Position numbers and translations under genes: made by a program
Part shown: piece by piece, positions 32,962 to 40,843 of the stretch
How positions within the stretch are numbered: position 1 is the stretch's first letter
How the letters are laid out: each line of letters opens with the position of its first letter
The notes under the pieces: model-generated
Told to the model about the DNA's origin: nothing
Database searches by the model: none
The model's input: the letters and a program-made list of their open reading frames with translations, nothing else
NCBI GenBank assembly: GCA_025994075.1
Contig: JAMQGV010000026.1
Span: 38,438 to 102,437, forward strand
From: Vicinamibacteria bacterium
Lineage (GTDB): Bacteria > Acidobacteriota > Vicinamibacteria > Fen-336
DNA length: 64,000 bases
Reading direction: 5' to 3'

Positions 32962-34842
32962 TCACCCGATCAAGTAACGGTCAGCCCCGGCGCGGCGGGT
33001 CACCTTCGCCCGGTCCAGCGCCTCGAGCAGCGGGATCACGAACTTGCGCGACAGGCCCGTCAGGTCCTTGACCACCGCCACGTCGACCTTGCCCCCGGGC
33101 GCCACCTGGTTCCGCACCCGGGCCGCGAGTTCGGACACCGCCGCGGCGTCCACGAGCCGATCGCCGACCCGCACCAGCGCGCCCTCCTGGATCAGCACCC
33201 GCAGCAGCTTCTCGACGAGGCGCGGGTCGCGGCCGAGCCCCGCGCCGGCGCCGGCGGGTTCCAGCCCCTCGCAGCCTGCGCTCCGCGCCTTCGCCCGCAG
33301 CGCCTCGACGACGGCGGCCTCGTCGCCGCCCAGCTTCACGGAGTGGCCGGCACGGGCGAAGCCGTCCCCCTCCACCCGCACGACGCCGCGCCGCTGCAGG
33401 TCATCCATCACCGCGCCGAAGGCGCCCGCCGCGGCCCGCGCGAACACGCGCGCCCGCAGCTCCTCGCGCGGCATCGCGGCGCGCAGCGGCTGCTCCGCGT
33501 GATAGCGCCCGAGCGCCGCCTCGGCGGCACCGCTCAACTCCCCCAGGGCCGCTCGCGCGAGCGCCACCTCGCCCCCGCCTTCGGCGGCCACCAGCACGAT
33601 GCCGGCCGCCAGCAGCTTCGGCCCCAGCGCCTCGACGGCGACGCCGAGGCGCGCCCCGAGCGCGCGCGACTCGACGCCGGCCCGCCCCGCGGCGCCGACC
33701 AGTGCGCCGAGCACCGCGTCCTCCGCGGCCTCCAGCGGCGGCGACGTGCCGGCCCGGCGCCGCGCGGGAGCGGGATCGAGCACGCGGGCCCCGCCGATGG
33801 TCTCGGCCGGCGAGTAGGAGCGCACCACCAGGCGGTCGCCGCGCACGGCCACGATCGGGGCCTCGAGCCGGAGCTGGGCGTCGACGCCCTCGGCGCCGCG
33901 CAGCGTGCGGCCGGCGCCGAGCCGGACCCGCGCCAGCACTTCCGCGCTGGCCGCATGCACGCGGACCCGCGCCCGGTCCGTCAGCTCGCGCGCGTCTGGC
34001 ATCAGCTCCAGCCGGACGTCGAGGACGGACGTGGCGCGCAGGCGGCCCGGGTGGCAGACGACCTCGCCGCGCACGAGGTCCGCGACCTCCACCCCTGCCA
34101 GGTTGACGGCGGCGCGGTTGCCCGCAGCGACCACCTCGCGCGAGCGCCCGTGCACGTGCAGGCCGCGCACGCGGGCGCGGCGGCCCGCAGGCAGCACTTC
34201 GACTTCGTCGCCCAGCTCGAGGGTCCCGGACACCAGAGTTCCGGTGACCACTGTCCCGAACCCGTGCAGCGTGAACACGCGGTCGATCGGCAGCCGCAGC
34301 AGCGCGCCATCTTCGCGACCGCGGGGAGCGGCGGCCAGCACGTCCAGCGCCCGGCGCAGGTCGTCGAGCCCGGCGCCCGTGCGGGCAGACACGCGCAGCA
34401 GCGGCGCGTCCTCGAGGAACGAGCCGCGCACCAGCTCGCGCACCTCGGCCTCGGCCAGGTCCTGCAGCTCCGGGTCGGCGACGTCGCAGCGGGTCAGCGC
34501 CACGAGGCCGCGACGGATGCCGAGCAGGCGGCAGATCGCGAAGTGCTCGCGGGTCTGCGGCATCACCGACTCGTCGGCGGCCACCACCAGCAGCACCGCG
34601 TCGATGCCGTGGGCGCCGGCCAGCATGTGGCGCACGAAGCGCTCGTGCCCGGGCACGTCGACGAAGGAGGCGACTTCGCCCGAGGGCAGCGTGGTGTGGG
34701 CGAAGCCGAGGTCGATGGTGATGCCCCGCTCCTTCTCCTCCTTGAGGCGGTCGGGGTCGATCCCGGTCAGGGCGCGGACGAGCGTGCTCTTGCCGTGGTC
34801 GATGTGGCCGGCGGTCCCGACGATCAGCGCGCGCGAGGCCAC
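32962..34842 (-). CDS. selB: Selenocysteine-specific elongation factor SelB
   Basis: The 626-aa GTPase brings selenocysteyl-tRNA to UGA codons marked by a SECIS hairpin. GTP-binding motifs are GHIDHGKS (G1), [12 protein letters not shown] (G2), DVPGHERF (G3) and LTRCD (G4). EF-Tu-like domains 2 and 3 follow ([38 protein letters not shown]). The C-terminal 250 residues are the winged-helix set that binds SECIS RNA. It starts with GTG. Its presence implies selA, selD, tRNA-Sec and at least one selenoprotein elsewhere in the genome. None of those is seen in this window. Confidence 0.93.
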   Translation of the reverse strand: MASRALIVGTAGHIDHGKSTLVRALTGIDPDRLKEEKERGITIDLGFAHTTLPSGEVASFVDVPGHERFVRHMLAGAHGIDAVLLVVAADESVMPQTREHFAICRLLGIRRGLVALTRCDVADPELQDLAEAEVRELVRGSFLEDAPLLRVSARTGAGLDDLRRALDVLAAAPRGREDGALLRLPIDRVFTLHGFGTVVTGTLVSGTLELGDEVEVLPAGRRARVRGLHVHGRSREVVAAGNRAAVNLAGVEVADLVRGEVVCHPGRLRATSVLDVRLELMPDARELTDRARVRVHAASAEVLARVRLGAGRTLRGAEGVDAQLRLEAPIVAVRGDRLVVRSYSPAETIGGARVLDPAPARRRAGTSPPLEAAEDAVLGALVGAAGRAGVESRALGARLGVAVEALGPKLLAAGIVLVAAEGGGEVALARAALGELSGAAEAALGRYHAEQPLRAAMPREELRARVFARAAAGAFGAVMDDLQRRGVVRVEGDGFARAGHSVKLGGDEAAVVEALRAKARSAGCEGLEPAGAGAGLGRDPRLVEKLLRVLIQEGALVRVGDRLVDAAAVSELAARVRNQVAPGGKVDVAVVKDLTGLSRKFVIPLLEALDRAKVTRRAGADRYLIG

Positions 34843-34868
34843 GGTCGGAGCGGGCTCGGAGTCGCCGC

Positions 34869-35201
34869 CTACTCCTCGCGGTGGCCGACGCCGAAGACGG
34901 CCTCCGCGGTCTTGTGCAGCTTGGCGGCCAGCGCCAGCCGCGCCTCCTTCTCGGTGCGCACGATGAACGAGTAGTTCTCGCGCGCCACCTTGATCAGGAA
35001 CAGCAGCTCGTCGCGGGTCAGGTTCAGCACGACGCGGTTCTCGCGCTGGTCGTAGGCCGACTCGATCAGCTTGTCCTTCAGCTTGAGGCGCGCGTGCTGC
35101 TCCTCGTCGGTGATGAAGTGGTACTCCTGCCGGGTCACCTTCTGCAGGAACACCAGCTCGCGGCTGGTCAGGTTCAGCGCCACGCTGCGGACTTCGCTCA
35201 T
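34869..35201 (-). CDS. Small protein made of two tandem copies of one domain
   Basis: The 110-aa protein consists of two similar halves. Residues about 8-48 have [20 protein letters not shown] followed by [17 protein letters not shown]. Residues about 58-98 have [20 protein letters not shown] followed by [17 protein letters not shown]. Each half would form a strand and two helices. I do not recognise the family. It starts at an ATG after a GGAG site and lies 26 bases upstream of selB, so the two are probably co-transcribed. Any link to selenocysteine insertion is only positional. Confidence 0.65.
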   Translation of the reverse strand: MSEVRSVALNLTSRELVFLQKVTRQEYHFITDEEQHARLKLKDKLIESAYDQRENRVVLNLTRDELLFLIKVARENYSFIVRTEKEARLALAAKLHKTAEAVFGVGHREE

Positions 35202-35226
35202 CGGCTCCTTCCCACGGAACGGCAGT

Positions 35227-35622
35227 CTACTTGAAGCGCTCTTCCGGAGCGGCGTGCGCCGGATCACCGGTTCCGCCGGGCGGGTCTGCCTCCCGCTCGT
35301 GGCGGAGCAGGGCGAGTTCCTGGGTCAGGTCCTTGACCTGGCGCGTGAGCGTCGACAGCCGAACCGAGAAGTCGAGGCACAGGACCGCCAGGAACAGGAT
35401 GCAGAGCAGGAACAGCGTCGAGGTCGGCACCACGGCGCCGACCGTCTCGGTGAGGCGCACCAGCAGGTCGTAGCGGAGGATCAGCACGACGATGCTGACG
35501 CCGGAGCCCAGCCACACCCACGAGTATTCGACGCGCAGCCGCCGGCGGCGCACGAGTTCCAGGATCACGAGCAGCAGCAGTCCGGTCAAGGCGAGGAACA
35601 CGACCTGCTGTCGGAGCGGCAC
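35227..35622 (-). CDS. DUF2304 membrane protein
   Basis: The 131-aa protein has three hydrophobic segments (VVFLALTGLLLLVILELV at residues 7-24, WLGSGVSIVVLIL, STLFLLCILFLAVLCLDFSV) and then a charged coiled-coil end (LTRQVKDLTQELALLRHERE). This is the DUF2304 pattern, usually found next to a GT2 glycosyltransferase as here. Such pairs handle polyprenyl-linked sugars at the membrane. The GTG at 35622 gives the correct N-terminus 14 bases after the transferase stop. Confidence 0.75.
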   Translation of the reverse strand: MPLRQQVVFLALTGLLLLVILELVRRRRLRVEYSWVWLGSGVSIVVLILRYDLLVRLTETVGAVVPTSTLFLLCILFLAVLCLDFSVRLSTLTRQVKDLTQELALLRHEREADPPGGTGDPAHAAPEERFK

Positions 35623-35636
35623 GGGCCGATTGTCCC

Positions 35637-36344
35637 CTACTCTCGCAGGTCGCGGGCGCGGCCGAGCGCCGCGACCAGCAGCGAGAGGGCCATGTTCGCC
35701 GCGTATGCGGCCGGGCGCAGGCCATCGTGCATCGAGTGCACGTTGCGCGAGGGCCGCATCCGGGCGGGGCGCTGGGTCAGCACCAGACCGGCACGGTGAG
35801 CGACGACGAGAGCGTCGGCGTCCGGGAAGCGGTCGGGGAAGCGGCTGGTGGCGAACAGGGCCTGGGCCCGGGGGCCCAGCGCCTTCAGTCCCGAGGTGGG
35901 ATCGTCGAGCGCGAGCCCGGTGAGCGCCCGGCACAGCCCGGCGAAAAGCCGACGACCCGCGATCCGGAACGGTCCGCCGCGGTAGGCCCCGCGCGCCTGG
36001 AAGCGGGACCCGAGGGCGAGGTCGGCGCCCTCCGCCACGGCCGCGACCAGGGCTTCGACGTCTGCGGGGTCGTGCTGGCCGTCGCCGTCGAACGTGACCA
36101 CGACGTCGTAGCCGCGGCGCAGGCCGAGCTTGATCCCGGCCTGCACCGCACCGCCGTAGCCAAGGTGCAGCGGTAGCGTCACGGCCTCGCAGCCGAGACT
36201 CCTCGCCACGGCGGCGGTCGCGTCGCGGGAAGCGTCGTCGATCACCGCGATGTCGTCGCCGGGCCGGGACGCGCGCAACTCCGCGACGACGGCCGGCAGG
36301 TTGCCGGCTTCGTTGCGGCAGGGGATCACGATCAGGACCCGCAC
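35637..36344 (-). CDS. GT2 glycosyltransferase (DPM1/GtrB-like)
   Basis: The 235-aa enzyme has the GT-A fold with LIVIPCRNEAGNLPAVV at the N-terminus, the nucleotide site IDDASRDAT and the metal motif FDGDGQHDP. It resembles dolichyl-phosphate-mannose-synthase-type enzymes that load a sugar onto a polyprenyl phosphate. It has no own membrane anchor; the adjacent DUF2304 protein probably supplies one. The GTG start at 36344 lies inside the end of the preceding gene by 13 bases. Confidence 0.82.
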   Translation of the reverse strand: MRVLIVIPCRNEAGNLPAVVAELRASRPGDDIAVIDDASRDATAAVARSLGCEAVTLPLHLGYGGAVQAGIKLGLRRGYDVVVTFDGDGQHDPADVEALVAAVAEGADLALGSRFQARGAYRGGPFRIAGRRLFAGLCRALTGLALDDPTSGLKALGPRAQALFATSRFPDRFPDADALVVAHRAGLVLTQRPARMRPSRNVHSMHDGLRPAAYAANMALSLLVAALGRARDLRE

Positions 36345-38491
36345 GCTTCTCCGGTCGCTCCTCTCCAGCCCGCCCGCACCCCGCGCAGCACCGCTTTCAG
36401 CCCGCGCCCGCGGGGCACCTCGTGCTGCCCCAGGGCATGGGTGACGGCCAGCGCGAGGAGCGCAATTCGCCGGACCCGCGCGAGCGGCCACGGCAACGGG
36501 CGCAGCCCCTCGGCGGCGCGAACGTGGTTCCGCGCCGCATAGTAGAGCCGAAGCGGGGACCCCGCCCCGAGGCTCGCAGAGCCCAGGTGCCTCACCCGAC
36601 CGCGGCCGACCAGGTGCAGCGCGAAACCCGCAGACCGCAGCCGGCAGCCGAGATCGACGTCCTCGAAGCCGTGGAAGTAGTCCTCGCGCAGCGGGCCCGT
36701 CGCCTCGAGGGCGGTCATCGACAGCATTATCGCCACGCCCGACAGCGCCTCGACAGCCTCGGAGCCCGGGCCGAGCGCAGCGCTGGCGGCACCGTGCGCG
36801 CGCAGCCGGGGACGCAGCAGCGCAGGCCCCAGCTCGATCCCCGCCGACTCGACGCGACCGTCGCGCGAACGCAGGACCACGGGGCCCGCAGCGCCAACCC
36901 CCGGCTCTCCCACCGCCTCGGCCAGCGCACGCAGCGCGCCCGGTTCGGGCCAGGCGTCGTTGTTGAGCAGCAGCGCCCGGTCGCAGCCCGCGGCGCGCAG
37001 TACCGCGATCCCGGCGTTCATGCCCGCGGCGTAGCCTCCGTTGTGGTTGAGCCGCAGGCGCTCGGAGCCTTCCGGGAGCGGCCCTTCGGCGACGGGCCCG
37101 TTGTGAACCACGAGCACGCGCGGCGCGACGTCCGACGCCAGCGCGGAGGCTGCGGCCCGGGCCGAGAGCTCCGGTGCGCCGCGATCGAGAACCACCACGC
37201 CGACGCGCCCCACCCGCGACCGATGGCGGACGCGCGCGTCGTCGTAGACCTCCTCCAGCGACTTGAGCATGCCCTCGAACGGCGCCGCAGGCGGCGCCGC
37301 GGCCGCGAGGCGGGCGAGCCGGTCCGGATCGGCGGCGAGCGCGGCCAGGATCCCGCGCAGGGCGAGTGCGTCGCCTGCCGGGAACTGGAGCCCGTCGACG
37401 CCGTCGCGCACGGCCTCGGCGAGTCGCCCTCGGCCGCTGACGACCGGAACGACGCCGGCGGCAAAAGCCTCCGCCAGCACCCGCGGCGCGTTCTCCTCCC
37501 ACAGCGAAGGGACTACCAGCACGTCGAGCTCTGCGAGCCGCGACGCCAGCTCCTGCGGGCCGAAGGCGCCGCGCAGGGCGTAGGCCCGCGGTCCGAGCCG
37601 CTCCCGCAGCCGGTCCGCGTAACCCGTTTCCCCGTGGAAGGCGGGGGCCGGCCCATGCAGTTCGAGTGCGACCACCTCGGGCGGCAACACGCGCACGGCT
37701 TCTACCAGAACGTGGGCGCCCTTGGAGGGGATCAGCGTCCCCACGAAGCCGACGCGAAGCGGCGCGCCGGCCGCTCGGGGGGGGCGCGGCGCCGGTGCCA
37801 GCGCGGGCCGGGCCAACGGGACCACGCGCGGTTCGGGCCAACCCAGCGCTGCCAGCCGGCGCGCGAAGTAGTGGGACGGCGCCACCAACGCGTCGGCCGC
37901 GCGCAACAGGGCAGACATCGCCTGCTGCCGCGCGTCGAAAGGCCGCCGCAGCGGCGGGACCAGCTTCAGCGCCAGAGGTGCGAAGGTCCGCACGGCGGGC
38001 CGCAGGCGCGGTCCGGCCAGGCAGGCCGCGCAGCGAGCAGGCGATGGCCCCGGGCAGGGCCGCAGGTCGCGGTCCACGAGCTGGCCCAGCAGGCACGACG
38101 GCCAGTGGTCGTGCACCGTCAGCGCGAGGGGCGTCCCGCGATCGTGCACCGCCAGCAGCGCAGCCGGCCCGATGCGGTGGACGTGGTGCGCATGCACGAG
38201 ATCGGGTCCGAGCCGGTCGACGAGCTGGCGGAGTGCGTGGGCAGCCACCGGGTCGGCCGTGCCCAGGTCGCGCGCGTGGCGGCCGCTCAGGGCGAGACGC
38301 CAGAGGTGGAAGCCGTCGCGGGACTCGGGCCCGCGGCAACGGCCATCGGCCTGAGCCGGGTCGTGCTCCCCGGCCACGACCGCGACCTCGTGCCCGCGGC
38401 GCGCGAGGCCGGCCGCCAACTCGGCAACGTGGAGTTCGGCGCCGCCGGGCGTCTCGTCCGGCCAGCCCGAGTGGACCAGCAGCAGCCTCAT
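36332..38491 (-). CDS. Bifunctional GT4-GT2 glycosyltransferase
   Basis: The 719-aa fusion has an N-terminal GT4 (GT-B) half, residues about 1-420: WPDETPGGAELHVAELAAGL, LHGPAPAFHGE, VGFVGTLIPSKGAHVLVEAV and the nucleotide-sugar glutamate region PSLWEENAPRVLAEAFAAG. The C-terminal GT2 half (about 430-690) has VVHNGPV, the metal motif LLLNNDAWPEPGA and DYFHGFEDVDLGCRLRSAG. The GT4 half carries the C-x12-C-x7-CAAC cysteine set. It likely adds two successive sugars to a surface polysaccharide. The ATG at 38491 overlaps the preceding stop (ATGA). Confidence 0.85.
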   Translation of the reverse strand: MRLLLVHSGWPDETPGGAELHVAELAAGLARRGHEVAVVAGEHDPAQADGRCRGPESRDGFHLWRLALSGRHARDLGTADPVAAHALRQLVDRLGPDLVHAHHVHRIGPAALLAVHDRGTPLALTVHDHWPSCLLGQLVDRDLRPCPGPSPARCAACLAGPRLRPAVRTFAPLALKLVPPLRRPFDARQQAMSALLRAADALVAPSHYFARRLAALGWPEPRVVPLARPALAPAPRPPRAAGAPLRVGFVGTLIPSKGAHVLVEAVRVLPPEVVALELHGPAPAFHGETGYADRLRERLGPRAYALRGAFGPQELASRLAELDVLVVPSLWEENAPRVLAEAFAAGVVPVVSGRGRLAEAVRDGVDGLQFPAGDALALRGILAALAADPDRLARLAAAAPPAAPFEGMLKSLEEVYDDARVRHRSRVGRVGVVVLDRGAPELSARAAASALASDVAPRVLVVHNGPVAEGPLPEGSERLRLNHNGGYAAGMNAGIAVLRAAGCDRALLLNNDAWPEPGALRALAEAVGEPGVGAAGPVVLRSRDGRVESAGIELGPALLRPRLRAHGAASAALGPGSEAVEALSGVAIMLSMTALEATGPLREDYFHGFEDVDLGCRLRSAGFALHLVGRGRVRHLGSASLGAGSPLRLYYAARNHVRAAEGLRPLPWPLARVRRIALLALAVTHALGQHEVPRGRGLKAVLRGVRAGWRGATGEACGS

Positions 38492-39417
38492 GCCCAGCGC
38501 GGCCAGGGCCGCCTCAGCCGCGCGTCGCGCGGGCCCGCGTACTGCCCTGCGACCTCGGCCGCGGCCCGCGGCGCTGCCAGCAGGCAATCCGCGAACGAGG
38601 CCCGGCCCCGCCACGACAGGGCCACGTCGCGGACACTGGCGGCCAGCACGGCGCGGGCCAGGCGGGCGACGTCCGGCACCGTGTCGAGCCCGAACAGCTC
38701 GGCGAGCGCGCGGTGCTCGAGGTAGCGGCGCCGGAACAGCGCGCGGGCGCGCCGCGGGTGAGAGTGCACGACCTCGGCCGCGGGAGCATGGGCGAGGCCG
38801 AGGCCGGCCCGCAGCACGCGGTCGGCCCAGGCGACGTCTTCACCGAAGCGCGCCTCCGGGAACGGGTGGGCCAGCAGTACCTCGCGGCGCACGGCCGAGC
38901 CGACGTCGTCGAACGAGCAGCGGCGCAGTCGCTCGAGCGGGTTCAGCGCGTCGAGTGCGTCGGCGGTGGCGAACGTCACCCGCGCCGCCGTGTCCGCGAC
39001 GGGACTCGCTTCCAGCCTCGCGCGGGTGACCGGATCGCAGTCCGCGCGGGGGATCTGCCGCGCCGTCACGCCGGCGAGCCGCGGATCGCGCCGCAGCGGC
39101 TCCACCAGCGCCTCCAGGTATCGCGGCCCGACCGGCAAGGCGTCCTGGGAGAGGAAGGCCACGAACTCTCCGCTCGCCTCGCGGGCGCCGCGGTTGCGGG
39201 TCGCCCCGTGGTCGAACTCGCCCGCCGCGACGTCCAGCACGCGCACGGCCACGCCGCGGGCAGCCGCCAGCAGCCCGCGCGAGCCGTCGCGCGAGGCGCT
39301 GTCGAGCGCGATCAGCTCGGCTCCGCCTTCGACCTGCTGTGCCGCGACGGCCGCCAGCAGCGCGGGCAGGTGCGCGGCTCCGTCCTTGACGGGCACGACC
39401 ACGCTGACGCAGGGCAT
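38488..39417 (-). CDS. GT2 family glycosyltransferase
   Basis: This 309-aa enzyme starts with CVSVVVPVKDGAAHLPALLA, followed by LIALDSASRDGSRGLL, EFDHGATRNRGAREASGEFV and FLSQDALPV, where the usual DxD is replaced by SQDA. FGEDVAWADRVLRAGLGL gives the catalytic-base ED. These marks fit rhamnosyltransferase-like GT2 enzymes. The ATG at 39417 was chosen because the fold begins right there. It sits between two GT4-containing genes in the minus-strand operon. Confidence 0.82.
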   Translation of the reverse strand: MPCVSVVVPVKDGAAHLPALLAAVAAQQVEGGAELIALDSASRDGSRGLLAAARGVAVRVLDVAAGEFDHGATRNRGAREASGEFVAFLSQDALPVGPRYLEALVEPLRRDPRLAGVTARQIPRADCDPVTRARLEASPVADTAARVTFATADALDALNPLERLRRCSFDDVGSAVRREVLLAHPFPEARFGEDVAWADRVLRAGLGLAHAPAAEVVHSHPRRARALFRRRYLEHRALAELFGLDTVPDVARLARAVLAASVRDVALSWRGRASFADCLLAAPRAAAEVAGQYAGPRDARLRRPWPRWA

Positions 39418-39425
39418 GGAGAAGT

Positions 39426-40754
39426 CTAGCGGCAGAGCTCGAGCAGTGCGCGCGCGGCGCGGATCGCGGTCCAGACCGGCGCCGGCCGCAGCGGCTCGGC
39501 GAAGATGCCTCCCGCGAGTGCGTCGACGAGCGCCGCACGCCAGGCGCCGACGTCTCCCGGCGGCAGGCAGCGGCCCCACGGCTCGCCCACCACCTCCGGC
39601 ACGCCGCCGATCGCCGAGGCCAGGACCGGGATGCCGCGGGCCAGCGCCTCCTGGGCCACGAGCGGCGCGTTCTCCCACCACAGCGAGGGCAGCGCCAGCA
39701 GGTCGATCTCCGCGAACGCGCAGTCGGCGTCGTCGGGAGCGAACGGTCCGCCGAGGCGGATGCGCGGGTCGACAGCCGCGGTCCGGGCCAGTTCCGCCGC
39801 GTACGCCGGCGCCGTCAGCCCGCTGCCCCACAGGACGAGGCGGGCGTCGGCGTCGGGCAGGCCGCGAAACGCCTCGACCAGGACGTGGGCACCCTTGTGG
39901 GGTGCCAGCGTGCCGACGAAGCCGATCGTGCGCCGGCGACGCGGCGCGAACGCCGCCGGCTCGCTCTCGACGGCGCCGTTGGGCACGACGTGCACCTCGT
40001 CCCGGAGCCCCGCCTCGGCCGCCCGCAGCGCGGCGAAACGGGTCGGCGCGATGCGCACGTCAGCCGCGGCGAACGCGGCCCGCAGCGCCGTCGCGCGTCG
40101 CTCGACCTCGTCCGCGGTGACCTGCGGCGCGGCCGGCGCGCGCAGCGCGGCCAGCGCCGCCGAGCCGAGCCGCGGAAAGCGGCGGTGTGCCGCCTGCAGC
40201 AGTCCTCCGAGGCCGAGCGCTGCGGCCGCCTGAAGCGCGTGGCGCTCGACCGGCGCGGCGAGCTGCGGGCTCGAGGCGAGGCAACGGGCGCAGGTCGCGG
40301 CCTCAACCCGGTCGCAGGTGACGAGATCGGCGCGCTGTCGCAGGCCGTCGCGGCCGCACGAGAGCCAGTAGTCGTGCAGCGTGATCGCCGTGCGCGCGCC
40401 GAGCGCCCGGGCCGCGGGCAGCAGCCCCGCCGAGAGGTTGATCAGGTGGTGGAAGTGGACCAGCGCGGGCGCGTGTTCGCGCAGGGCGGCGAGTGCCGCG
40501 GCCTCGACGACCGGGCTGTGGAACGTGGCCGCCAGCCCGCCTCCGTCGTGGTTGTTGACCACCTCGACGACCTCGAGGCTGGCGCGGTCCCGGCGCCGCG
40601 CGCTGCCGGTCGCGGCCCGCAGGTCGCGAACGGCCGTGACGACCCGCACCTCGTGGCCGAGCTCGCGCAGGGCCCGCGCGTGGCGCAGCGCGCACACTTC
40701 GACCCCCGCGACCGAGTCGGGAGGGAAGGCGTGGACGACGAGGGCGATCCGCAT
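39426..40754 (-). CDS. GT4 family glycosyltransferase
   Basis: The 442-aa GT-B enzyme has an N-terminal acceptor half (HAFPPDSVAGVEVCALRHAR, ALVHFHHLINLSAG) and a C-terminal donor half (IGFVGTLAPHKGAHVLVEAF, PSLWWENAPLVAQEALARG). Between them is a cysteine set, DYWLSC then C-x7-CARCL, shared with the other two GT4 domains here. It is the first gene of the minus-strand operon and diverges from the plus-strand glycosyltransferases with 89 bases between them. Confidence 0.85.
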   Translation of the reverse strand: MRIALVVHAFPPDSVAGVEVCALRHARALRELGHEVRVVTAVRDLRAATGSARRRDRASLEVVEVVNNHDGGGLAATFHSPVVEAAALAALREHAPALVHFHHLINLSAGLLPAARALGARTAITLHDYWLSCGRDGLRQRADLVTCDRVEAATCARCLASSPQLAAPVERHALQAAAALGLGGLLQAAHRRFPRLGSAALAALRAPAAPQVTADEVERRATALRAAFAAADVRIAPTRFAALRAAEAGLRDEVHVVPNGAVESEPAAFAPRRRRTIGFVGTLAPHKGAHVLVEAFRGLPDADARLVLWGSGLTAPAYAAELARTAAVDPRIRLGGPFAPDDADCAFAEIDLLALPSLWWENAPLVAQEALARGIPVLASAIGGVPEVVGEPWGRCLPPGDVGAWRAALVDALAGGIFAEPLRPAPVWTAIRAARALLELCR

Positions 40755-40843
40755 TCGGGATGACGGCCGCGGACGCCGTGGTCTAATCGCCCGGTGCCGC
40801 AGCTCGTGACGCCCATGCTAGCAGCGCGCCTCCCCGCCCCCGC

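Noticed and set aside
32962..34842. A selenoprotein gene near selB with an in-frame TGA
   Set aside because: I saw no neighbouring gene with an internal TGA flanked by continued homology and a hairpin.
35637..38339. A 900-codon minus-strand frame suggesting one very large glycosyltransferase
   Set aside because: Only its last 235 codons form a protein fold. The rest is the wrong frame of the GT4-GT2 gene, which has its own intact motifs.
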